In this document: positions 1 to 5,747 of the stretch, in pieces
How the letters are laid out: the number at the start of each line of letters is the position of its first letter
Numbering within the stretch: position 1 is the first letter of the stretch
Source: Rhodoferax sp.
GTDB lineage: Bacteria; Pseudomonadota; Gammaproteobacteria; Burkholderiales; Burkholderiaceae_C
DNA: 5,747 nt
NCBI GenBank assembly: GCA_023231075.1
Contig: JALNWC010000197.1
Coordinates: 1-5,747 of the forward strand
Reading direction: 5' to 3'
The notes under the pieces: model-generated
The model's input: the letters and a program-made list of their open reading frames with translations, nothing else
What the model was told of the DNA's origin: nothing
Databases searched by the model: none
Made by a program: the position numbers and the translations under genes

Positions 1-152
1 AAAAGCGGCAAAGTACATTGGTTTCATACACATGGGTCGACGGCTGCCCCTGAAAATCCGGAAAATCTTTTGAAATCAACAAGTTGTGAAAATATCGATC
101 CGCATATATTTTTTGTACATGCGCTGGTCTGCGCGATGATCTCTGACTGAAA
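1..152. other. gene-free tail downstream of the SNF2-like gene
   Basis: I find no supportable gene in these 152 bases. The segment from about 52 to 120 is clearly AT-richer than the rest of the window and has GAAAAT three times (52-57, 61-66, 88-93). An imperfect stem (101-108 with 116-123, 7 of 8 pairs) encloses a T-rich loop. On the minus strand it is followed only by ATATTTTC, so it is a poor intrinsic terminator candidate. The end of the minus-strand operon, or the control region of a gene to the left, may lie here, but no promoter or terminator can be called with confidence. Confidence 0.5.
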
Positions 153-3100
153 TCAGGCCGACAGCGGCTTGAGCAGTTCGGCCAGGTCGCTCTCGGAAAA
201 CAGCGGCTGCTTGCGCCCGACCGCGCCGCTGTACATGCTCTCGGCCAGGGCCGCTTTGCGGTCCTGCAGCGCCAGGATGCGTTCCTCGATGGTGCCTTGC
301 GCCACCAGTTTCACCACCCACACGCTGTTGTTCTGGCCGATGCGGTGAGCGCGGCCGGTGGCCTGGGCTTCCACCGCCGGGTTCCACCAGGGATCAAAAT
401 GGATCACGGTGTCGGCTTGCGGCAGGTTCAGGCCCACGCCGCCGGCTTTCAGGCTGATCAGGAACAGCGGCACCTGGCCGCTGGTGAACTGGTCGATCAG
501 CGCGTCGCGCTGCTGGCTCTGGCCGGTGAGTTTGACCCAGGGAATGTTGCGTTGCTTGAGCTCGGCTTCGATCAGCGTCAGCATGCTGGTGAATTGCGAA
601 AACAACAAGATGCGCCGCCCCTCGGCCAGCATCTCGGGCAACATCGCCATCAACTGTTCCAGTTTGGCCGAGGTCTTGACCTTTTTGGCGGCTTCCAGTT
701 TGAGCAAATGCGGGTCGCAGCAGACCTGGCGCAGCTTCAAGAGCGCATCCAGGATGGTGATTTGCGATTTGGCCAGACCCTTGGCGTCGAGCGCTTCGCG
801 CACGGTTTTTTCCATCCCCAGGCGGATGGTTTCGTACAGGTCGGCCTGTTTGCCCGACAGCTCGACGCGCATCACGGTCTCCACCTTGGGCGGCAGCTCA
901 TGCGCCACCAGCGCCTTGGTGCGGCGCAGCATGAAGGGCGTGACGCGGGCGCGCAGCTGCTGCAGCGCCTCGGGGTCGCCCTGTTTTTCGATGGGGCCGC
1001 GAAACAGCTCGGCAAAACGCTTTTGACTGCCCAGAAAGCCGGGCATCAGGAAGTGGAACAGGCTCCAGATTTCGCCCAGATGGTTCTCCATCGGCGTGCC
1101 CGACAGGCACAGGCGGTGCCTGCATTTCAGCTCGCTGGCGACCTGCGCGGCATGGGTGTTGGCGTTCTTGATGTTTTGCGCTTCATCGAGCACCACCAGA
1201 TGCCACTGCGCCTCAAGCCAGCGCTCCCGGTCGCGGTGCAGCAGCGAATACGGCGCAATCACGAGGTCGTGGTCCATCATGTTGCCGGCCACCTCGTGGC
1301 GGTCCTTGCCGTGCAAGACCAGGCTGCGCAGGCCGGGGCAAAAGCGCTCGGCTTCGCGCTGCCAGTTGCCCATCAGGCTCACGGGCGCAATGATCAGCGC
1401 CGGGTGGGTGAGGCGACCGGCGTCTTTTTCGATCTGGATGTGCACCAGTGTTTGCAGCGTTTTGCCCAGACCCATGTCGTCGGCCAGAATGCCGTTCAGT
1501 CCGGCTTCACGCAAGAACTGCAGCCAGTTGACACCCTGCTGCTGGTAGCGGCGCAGGGAGGCGTTGACATGCTGTGGAATGGGCACTTCGGGCAATTCGG
1601 CGCGACCCTGCAGGCGCTGCACCAGTTCGCGCAGCTGTTGCGCGCCGTGCCAGACCGCGCCTTCGCCCAGCGAGGCGGTGGTGCGCATGGCGTCCAGGCG
1701 CGACAGTTTGAGGCTGTCGCCGGCAAAATCATGGTCGCGGTCGCCCACCAATTCCAGCAGCGCGCCCAGCCAGGGCTTGAGGTTGTCGGTGGGCAGGCGG
1801 ATGAAGCCGCCTGCGGGTGCGGGCAGGTAAACAAAGGGGGCGATGTCGGGCAGGCCGGTGAGCGCATCGCGCGGGCTGCTGGCGGCCATTTTGATGAGTT
1901 CGGGCAACAGCGGCAGGATGTTGTGGCGCGTACCGTTGATCTCCATCCCCAGCGACAAGTCAAACCAGGGCGAGGTGGCTTCGTCGTCGCCCTCGGGTTG
2001 CAGGCGCACGTCCAGCGCCTCGCCGTGCTGGATCCAGCCGCTCAGCGCTTCGTCCAGTGTCAGCTCAAAGCCGGCCTGACGCAGCGCGGCGTAGTGGGTG
2101 TCGGCCCATTGCAGCCAGACTTGCTGGGACGCCCGACCGGGGATGCCAAACACGCCCTGGCCGGTGGCCGTGAGGCCGAACTGCATCAGGCTGGTGATGG
2201 CCTCAAGCTCGGCTTGCGGCTCGCGGTGCAACAGCCGGCGACCTTTTTCGTCGTCAAGCAGCACGGTGGTGCCCTGGCCCACCCACCAGCCGCGGTGGCC
2301 GGCGTAGTCAAAGCGCAGGCTGGCTTGCATCAGGCCTGCTGTCGGCACGTCCGCAGGGGCCACCGGGGCCAGATGCAGGCAGGCTTTTGGCAGGATGCCG
2401 GCCAGCGTTTGCAGCGGCTCGACCACCGGCGGCAGGGGCACCGGCCCCAGTCGTTCCGCCAGCTCGGCCTGGTGTTTTTTAAGGGCGGCCGCCTTGAGCG
2501 GCGGGCTGCGCAGCAGCACCGCCACCTGGCCCAGGCTCATGTCCTTGACACGGGCCAGGCCGCACAGGCCGTGCTGGCTGTCCAGGTAAAGCGGCGGGTT
2601 GTTCAGGCACAGGTGGGCCAGCGATTGGTCGAGCCGGGCGCGCAACACCCAGGCGCTGTCATCCGACTGTGTTGGGGTGACCTCGTGCCAATGCCAGATC
2701 ACGTCCAGCGGCGGGCCCCATTGCGCGGGCGTCGCCGGCTGCCCGTTCTTGTCACCGATGAAAAGACGCCCGGTGTTCGCGGCCAGTTCGATCGCCTGCA
2801 CGCCGTATTTGCCCTCCACCGTCACGCGTGACTTGGCGCTGTAGCTGTAAAAATAGCCGCTGTCCGCGTTGGGCATGGTGCGCATCAGCTGCAGTACGTC
2901 GTGGTCTGCCTCGGTGGCCAGGTCGTAGACCGGCTGGCCACTGCCGGGCACGGTCTTGATGGGCTTGGCCTTGGCCCAGTCGCCGTTGACCTTGGGGTAG
3001 GACACCACCGCTTCGAGCGTCAGCAGCGGGTGCGGGCCTTGCGGTGCCATGACATTGAGCAGGTACAGAAACACCTCGTGGCGCGGGTCGGGCTTGTTGC

Positions 3101-3611
3101 GTTGCTCTGCCAGCGGCGCCTTGGCGCCACCGCGTTCGAGTTCGCCGAGCCAGCGGATCACCTGGTTTTCGGCATCGAGCTGGGCGGCGGCCTGGCGTCG
3201 CGCCAGATCGGCCTGGCGTTGCGCCGCCAGCTCCTGCTCGGTGAGTGGCTTGAAGCCGGGCGTGGATGCGCTGGCGCCCAAAATTTGCTGGCCCTTGTAG
3301 GCCGCCTTGATCATCAGTGCCACGCCGTGTTTGCATTGGTAGCCGACCGGGCAGGTGCAGTCGCTGTCCCATTCAAGCACGCGGCCTTCGGGACTGCGCT
3401 TGACCTCGATCGAGACCTCATAGGGCTGGCGCGCGCTGCCCTGCACGTCGCCCAGCAGCAGCCAGACGTCTTTCAGCGGTTCGATCGACAGGCCGAGCAC
3501 GCGCTGGTTGCGGTACAACTCCAGGCCACGCGTGTAGGTGGCGGTGTCGCAGCGCTGCACCAGTGAGGCCAGGTCCAGCCAGAGATGGGAGGCGTGCCAG
3601 TGGTTTTGCAT
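153..3611 (-). CDS. SWIM zinc-finger SNF2-family DNA-dependent ATPase/helicase
   Basis: This 1152-residue protein is a bacterial SNF2-like superfamily 2 ATPase, expected to translocate on duplex DNA or remodel DNA-bound proteins; its specific role is unknown. It has a SWIM zinc-binding motif at the N-terminus (Cys85, Cys87, Cys93, His95), then a charged Gln/Ala-rich stretch likely to be helical (about 124-150). A long region (about 150-680) follows that I cannot assign to a known domain. The ATPase core comes next: motif I DDMGLGKT (711-718), motif Ia IIAPVSLMGNW (740-750), motif II LDEAQ (808-812), motif III SGTP (837-840), then MLRRTK (894-899). The C-terminal lobe has ILLFSQFTSML (1001-1011), LKAGGVGLNL (1054-1063) and the motif VI region WWNPAVEAQATGRAHRIGQ (1075-1093). 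All motifs look intact, so it should be active. The start overlaps the lipA stop by one base. RapA is less likely, given the SWIM motif and layout. Confidence 0.93.
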   Translation of the reverse strand: MQNHWHASHLWLDLASLVQRCDTATYTRGLELYRNQRVLGLSIEPLKDVWLLLGDVQGSARQPYEVSIEVKRSPEGRVLEWDSDCTCPVGYQCKHGVALMIKAAYKGQQILGASASTPGFKPLTEQELAAQRQADLARRQAAAQLDAENQVIRWLGELERGGAKAPLAEQRNKPDPRHEVFLYLLNVMAPQGPHPLLTLEAVVSYPKVNGDWAKAKPIKTVPGSGQPVYDLATEADHDVLQLMRTMPNADSGYFYSYSAKSRVTVEGKYGVQAIELAANTGRLFIGDKNGQPATPAQWGPPLDVIWHWHEVTPTQSDDSAWVLRARLDQSLAHLCLNNPPLYLDSQHGLCGLARVKDMSLGQVAVLLRSPPLKAAALKKHQAELAERLGPVPLPPVVEPLQTLAGILPKACLHLAPVAPADVPTAGLMQASLRFDYAGHRGWWVGQGTTVLLDDEKGRRLLHREPQAELEAITSLMQFGLTATGQGVFGIPGRASQQVWLQWADTHYAALRQAGFELTLDEALSGWIQHGEALDVRLQPEGDDEATSPWFDLSLGMEINGTRHNILPLLPELIKMAASSPRDALTGLPDIAPFVYLPAPAGGFIRLPTDNLKPWLGALLELVGDRDHDFAGDSLKLSRLDAMRTTASLGEGAVWHGAQQLRELVQRLQGRAELPEVPIPQHVNASLRRYQQQGVNWLQFLREAGLNGILADDMGLGKTLQTLVHIQIEKDAGRLTHPALIIAPVSLMGNWQREAERFCPGLRSLVLHGKDRHEVAGNMMDHDLVIAPYSLLHRDRERWLEAQWHLVVLDEAQNIKNANTHAAQVASELKCRHRLCLSGTPMENHLGEIWSLFHFLMPGFLGSQKRFAELFRGPIEKQGDPEALQQLRARVTPFMLRRTKALVAHELPPKVETVMRVELSGKQADLYETIRLGMEKTVREALDAKGLAKSQITILDALLKLRQVCCDPHLLKLEAAKKVKTSAKLEQLMAMLPEMLAEGRRILLFSQFTSMLTLIEAELKQRNIPWVKLTGQSQQRDALIDQFTSGQVPLFLISLKAGGVGLNLPQADTVIHFDPWWNPAVEAQATGRAHRIGQNNSVWVVKLVAQGTIEERILALQDRKAALAESMYSGAVGRKQPLFSESDLAELLKPLSA

Positions 3612-3613
3612 CA
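3609..3613 (-). other. TGATG stop-start overlap, lipA to SNF2-like gene
   Basis: On the minus strand the lipA stop TGA (3613-3611) shares its final A with the ATG (3611-3609) of the SNF2-like gene. No strong Shine-Dalgarno sequence precedes that ATG. The arrangement is typical of translational coupling, in which ribosomes finishing lipA reinitiate on the next gene. It supports the chosen start and a shared transcript, although coupling itself is inferred. Confidence 0.75.
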
Positions 3614-4612
3614 GGCCGTCGTGTGCCCCATGGCGTGGCCCGCCTGAACGTCCGCGTGGTAACTGCTGCGCACCATGGCGCCCACGGCGGCGTGCTTGAA
3701 GCCCATCTCGTAGGCCCTGGCCTCGAACATCTTGAACACGTCGGGGTGCACGTAGCGCTTCACCGTCAGGTGCGAGGTCGAGGGCGCCAGGTACTGGCCG
3801 ATGGTGAGCATGGTGATGCCGTGGGCGCGCATGTCGCGCATCACGTCCAGAATCTCCTCGTCGGTTTCGCCCAGACCGACCATCAGGCCGCTCTTGGTCG
3901 GCACATCGGGGAACAGCGCCTTGAATTTTTTCAGCAGGTTCAGGCTGAACTGGTAATCCGAGCCGGGGCGGGCTTCCCTGTACAGGCGCGGAATGGTTTC
4001 CAGGTTGTGGTTCATCACGTCCGGCGGCGCGGCCTTGAGGATATCGAGCGCGCGGTCGTCACGGCCCCGGAAGTCGGGCACCAGCACCTCGATTTGGGTT
4101 TGCGGCGATTGGTCGCGGATATGCTGGATGCAGGCCACAAAATGCCCGGCACCGCCGTCGCGCAGGTCGTCGCGGTCGACGCTGGTGATCACCACGTACT
4201 TGAGCTTGAGCTGGGCGATGGTGTTGGCCAGATTCACCGGCTCATTGCCATCCAGCGGGTCGGGGCGACCGTGGCCGACGTCACAAAACGGGCAACGCCG
4301 GGTGCATTTGTCGCCCATGATCATGAAGGTGGCCGTGCCCTTGCCGAAACATTCGCCAATGTTGGGGCAACTGGCTTCCTCGCACACGGTGACCAGCTTG
4401 TTGCTGCGCAGCACGTCCTTGATTTCATAAAAACGCGTGCTGGGCGAGCCCGCCTTGACGCGAATCCACTCGGGTTTGCGCAAAATCTCGCCCTGCACCA
4501 CCTTGACCGGGATGCGCGACAGTTTGGCCGCCGATTTTTGCTTGGCCGTGGCGTCGTAGTGCTCAGCGCTTTGGGCTTCGCGGACGGTGTTGGTTTCTTT
4601 GAAGATATTCAT
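3611..4612 (-). CDS. lipA: LipA lipoyl synthase (radical SAM)
   Basis: LipA inserts sulfur at C6 and C8 of protein-bound octanoyl groups, completing lipoyl cofactors on 2-oxoacid dehydrogenases and the glycine cleavage system in the cytoplasm. In the 333-residue product, Cys77, Cys82 and Cys88 form the auxiliary 4Fe-4S cluster motif (CX4CX5C), which is sacrificed as sulfur donor. Cys103, Cys107 and Cys110 form the radical SAM motif (CX3CX2C). The C-terminal RSSYHAD (315-321) holds the conserved serine that ligates the auxiliary cluster. Other family marks are TSVDRDDLRDGGA (143-155), NHNLET (201-206) and KSGLMVGLGE (240-249). I start it at the ATG at 4612 (MNIFKETNTVREAQ), because the longer frame from 4678 would translate the intergenic repeat into 22 residues unlike any LipA N-terminus. 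The ribosome binding site is weak. The TGA stop overlaps the next gene's ATG by one base. Confidence 0.96.
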   Translation of the reverse strand: MNIFKETNTVREAQSAEHYDATAKQKSAAKLSRIPVKVVQGEILRKPEWIRVKAGSPSTRFYEIKDVLRSNKLVTVCEEASCPNIGECFGKGTATFMIMGDKCTRRCPFCDVGHGRPDPLDGNEPVNLANTIAQLKLKYVVITSVDRDDLRDGGAGHFVACIQHIRDQSPQTQIEVLVPDFRGRDDRALDILKAAPPDVMNHNLETIPRLYREARPGSDYQFSLNLLKKFKALFPDVPTKSGLMVGLGETDEEILDVMRDMRAHGITMLTIGQYLAPSTSHLTVKRYVHPDVFKMFEARAYEMGFKHAAVGAMVRSSYHADVQAGHAMGHTTA

Positions 4613-4635
4613 ATGCTGCTTTAAAGGCGGACACT

Positions 4636-4664
4636 GCGAGCCCTTCGACCGGATCAGGACAGGC
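4636..4664. repeat. degenerate dispersed short repeat (CTTCGACnnGnTCAGG type)
   Basis: The lipB-lipA spacer contains CCCTTCGACCGGATCAGGAC, a close variant of the CCCTTCGACAGGCTCAGGAC motif dispersed through many proteobacterial genomes. On the minus strand it translates to phrases such as LIRSKGS or CPDPVEG, which correspond to the LSLSKG and PEPVEG tags often seen in over-extended gene models. The identification is from memory of the motif. The copy differs from the form I recall at a few positions (CCGGAT for AGGCT), so it is probably old. It has no poly-T tract and does not look like an intrinsic terminator, so readthrough from lipB to lipA is expected. Confidence 0.6.
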
Positions 4665-4686
4665 AGAAACGCGGCCATCTGTGGCT

Positions 4687-5430
4687 TCAGGGTTCGAGGG
4701 AAACGGCAAGTTTCTGGCTGAAAACCTCAGCCACTTGCTGCCAGCTCGCCAAAGTGCCGATTGTAGAAAGATCCACCGTTTGCAGCCCGGCGTAGCCGCA
4801 GGGGTTGATACGCGAGTAGGGTTCAAGGTCCATGGCGACGTTGAGCGCCACCCCGTGGTAGCTGCAATTGCGGCTGACCTTGATGCCCAAAGCGGCGATC
4901 TTGCCGAGACCGGAAAAATGGGGGCCGCCGGTAACAATGGGGTCAGAGCCGTTCCGCTGCGCGGCCGGATCCGACCCCATTTTTACCGGCTCCGCCTTCA
5001 TCGGCCGCTGCGGCAGCAGCGCATGGCCGGCCGGGTCGTCCAGGCGCACGTAAATGCCCGGCGCGCCGGCGACGCGGTGCCCGGTCACGCCGAAGTGCAG
5101 CAGGGTGCGGATCACCGCTTCCTCGATGCGGTAAACATATTCCTTGACGAAATAGCCCGCGCGTTTCAGGTCCAGCAGCGGGTAGGCCACCACCTGCCCG
5201 GGCCCGTGGTAAGTCACCTGACCGCCGCGGTTGGTGGCCACCACGGGAATGTCGCCAGGGTTGAAGATGTGCTCTTTTTTGCCCGCCAGACCCTGGGTGT
5301 ACACCGGCGCGTGCTCGCACACCCACAATGCATCGGGCGTGCTCCCGGTGCGCGCGGCGGTAAAGGCCTGCATGGCGGCGTAGGTGGGCTCATAGTCCAC
5401 GCGGCCCAAAAACTTTACCGCCAGCGTCAT
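4687..5430 (-). CDS. lipB: LipB octanoyl-[ACP]:protein octanoyltransferase
   Basis: LipB transfers the octanoyl group from octanoyl-acyl carrier protein to a lysine of lipoyl domains (E2 subunits, GcvH) in the cytoplasm, the first step of de novo lipoate assembly. The 247-residue product carries EHAPVYTQG (39-47), the signature RGGQVTYHGPGQ (68-79), GAPGIYV (122-128), GLGKIAALGIKVSRNCSYHG (174-193) and RINPCGYAG (207-215). From the family mechanism, Cys211 is the acyl-thioester nucleophile and Lys177 its catalytic partner. It is longer than the 213-residue E. coli enzyme mainly because of an extra loop at roughly residues 129-173, between GIYV and the catalytic Lys. Residues 147-168 of this loop are encoded by a palindromic repeat and contain GSDP twice. 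The ATG lies 2 bases after the ybeD stop, with a modest AGGTGG upstream. No frameshift is seen, and the enzyme should be functional. Confidence 0.97.
   Translation of the reverse strand: MTLAVKFLGRVDYEPTYAAMQAFTAARTGSTPDALWVCEHAPVYTQGLAGKKEHIFNPGDIPVVATNRGGQVTYHGPGQVVAYPLLDLKRAGYFVKEYVYRIEEAVIRTLLHFGVTGHRVAGAPGIYVRLDDPAGHALLPQRPMKAEPVKMGSDPAAQRNGSDPIVTGGPHFSGLGKIAALGIKVSRNCSYHGVALNVAMDLEPYSRINPCGYAGLQTVDLSTIGTLASWQQVAEVFSQKLAVSLEP
4927..4990. repeat. REP-like palindromic repeat inside lipB
   Basis: Two 25-base arms (4927-4951 and 4966-4990) are inverted repeats matching at 22 of 25 positions. They are separated by 14 bases, which contain a further CCGC-TGC-GCGG mini-stem (4954-4964). The arms carry the core AATGGGGTC and its complement GACCCCATT. 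From memory, GGGGTCAGA-type palindromes are dispersed repeats in Comamonadaceae genomes and resemble REP elements mobilised by RAYT (TnpA_REP) transposases. That identification is recollection, not a search result. The element lies wholly inside lipB and encodes residues 147-168 in frame. In the lipB coding direction the other two frames contain a stop (TAA or TGA). No clear target duplication is visible. It could instead be a locally evolved palindrome, but the length and match argue against chance. Confidence 0.75.
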
Positions 5431-5432
5431 GG

Positions 5433-5726
5433 CTACAGCACCACCTTGACCATGGGGTGGGCCGACAGTGTGCGGTAGACCTCGTCGAGCTGTTCGCGAC
5501 TGGTGGCGGTGATGGTGATGGTGACGCCCAGGTACTTGCCGCCCTGGCTCTCGCGTAATTCGATCGTCGTCAGGTCGAATTGCGGGTCAAACTGCAGCGC
5601 AATGTGGGTGATGGCCTGCACCAGGCCGTCCACCTTCAGGCCCATCACCTTGATCGGGAAAAGTGACGGGTAGGTGATCAGCGACTCGGCTTGTGGCGCG
5701 ACGGAAGAGGGGGGCAAGTGGCTCAT
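5433..5726 (-). CDS. ybeD: DUF493 (YbeD-family) small protein
   Basis: This 97-residue protein belongs to the DUF493/YbeD family of small ferredoxin-like-fold proteins, usually about 85-100 residues. The family's biochemical role is not firmly established; a regulatory role near lipoate genes has been supposed from gene position. Recognisable features are the N-terminal phrase YPSLFPIKVMG (19-29), matching the E. coli YbeD region FPTPFTYKVMG, the strand GKYLGVTITITA (63-74), and the C-terminal PMVKVVL end. The ATG at 5726 is preferred because the conserved FP-KVMG block needs sequence upstream of Met28, and the roughly 18 residues before it are an ordinary variable N-terminus. No Shine-Dalgarno sequence is visible upstream. 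The gene ends with TAG two bases before the lipB ATG, so the two are almost certainly co-transcribed. Family assignment is strong; the symbol follows E. coli usage. Confidence 0.9.
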   Translation of the reverse strand: MSHLPPSSVAPQAESLITYPSLFPIKVMGLKVDGLVQAITHIALQFDPQFDLTTIELRESQGGKYLGVTITITATSREQLDEVYRTLSAHPMVKVVL

Positions 5727-5732
5727 GAAACA

Positions 5733-5738
5733 ATTATC
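5733..5738 (-). promoter_or_regulatory. candidate -10 element upstream of ybeD
   Basis: On the minus strand GATAAT lies six bases before the ybeD ATG, matching the sigma-70 consensus TATAAT at five of six positions. Any -35 box would fall beyond the right edge of the window. If it is used, transcription would begin at or next to the ATG, giving a leaderless or nearly leaderless message. That would fit the absence of a Shine-Dalgarno sequence. A chance match is quite possible. Confidence 0.3.
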
Positions 5739-5747
5739 GGGCTGGCA

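Noticed and set aside
101..123. Hairpin as a rho-independent terminator of the operon
   Set aside because: The stem is AT-rich with a mismatch and lacks a following run of T on the minus strand.
76..387. 103-codon minus-strand frame spanning the end of the SNF2-like gene
   Set aside because: It overlaps the conserved C-terminal end of the SNF2-like protein in another frame. Its Arg/Gly/Pro-rich product is typical of an out-of-frame reading.
297..2831. 844-codon plus-strand open frame antisense to the SNF2-like gene
   Set aside because: It mirrors the codon positions of a clearly real gene in GC-rich DNA. Its product is Gln/His/Ala/Gly-rich with no recognisable motif, and the opposite strand encodes an intact SNF2 core.
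153..3611. The SNF2-like gene as part of an antiphage defence system
   Set aside because: SNF2 proteins occur in some defence systems, but no nuclease, methylase, phospholipase D or other defence partner is present here. The neighbours are housekeeping lipoate genes.
3563..4624. 353-codon plus-strand open frame antisense to lipA
   Set aside because: It covers lipA almost exactly, and its His/Val/Gly-rich translation lacks any family signature. LipA on the other strand has all its cluster ligands.
4613..4678. Upstream 22-residue extension of LipA
   Set aside because: It is translated from an intergenic repeat and does not resemble a LipA N-terminus. The start at 4612 gives a normal 333-residue protein.
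4681..5478. 265-codon plus-strand open frame antisense to lipB
   Set aside because: It is a shadow of lipB, without motifs or a convincing ribosome binding site.

Overview
The window reads as a compact, high-GC betaproteobacterial chromosome segment, most likely Burkholderiales and probably Comamonadaceae. This rests on recognised protein flavour (LipB and LipA phrases typical of that group), base composition and two short repeat types. It is inference, not a database result. All four genes lie on the minus strand and are read from high to low coordinates.

From right to left: a small DUF493/YbeD-family protein (5433-5726); octanoyltransferase LipB (4687-5430), starting 2 bases after the ybeD stop; a 74-base spacer containing a degenerate short repeat; lipoyl synthase LipA (3611-4612); and a 1152-residue SWIM-zinc-finger SNF2-family ATPase (153-3611), whose ATG overlaps the lipA stop by one base (TGATG). 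The left 152 bases are AT-richer and hold no gene I can support.

ybeD-lipB-lipA is the classic lipoate biosynthesis neighbourhood. LipB moves an octanoyl group from acyl carrier protein to the lipoyl domains of 2-oxoacid dehydrogenases and GcvH. LipA then inserts two sulfurs. All recognised catalytic residues are present. The SNF2-like gene has no obvious pathway link, but its overlapping start suggests it is translated from the same message.

No wholly new system is visible. The best non-routine signal is a 64-base imperfect palindrome (4927-4990) inside the lipB reading frame. It looks like a mobile REP-like repeat fixed in frame in a surface-loop region, just before the catalytic lysine. 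It is open in only one of the three frames in its coding direction. A second, unrelated short repeat in the lipB-lipA spacer creates a false 22-residue upstream extension of lipA.
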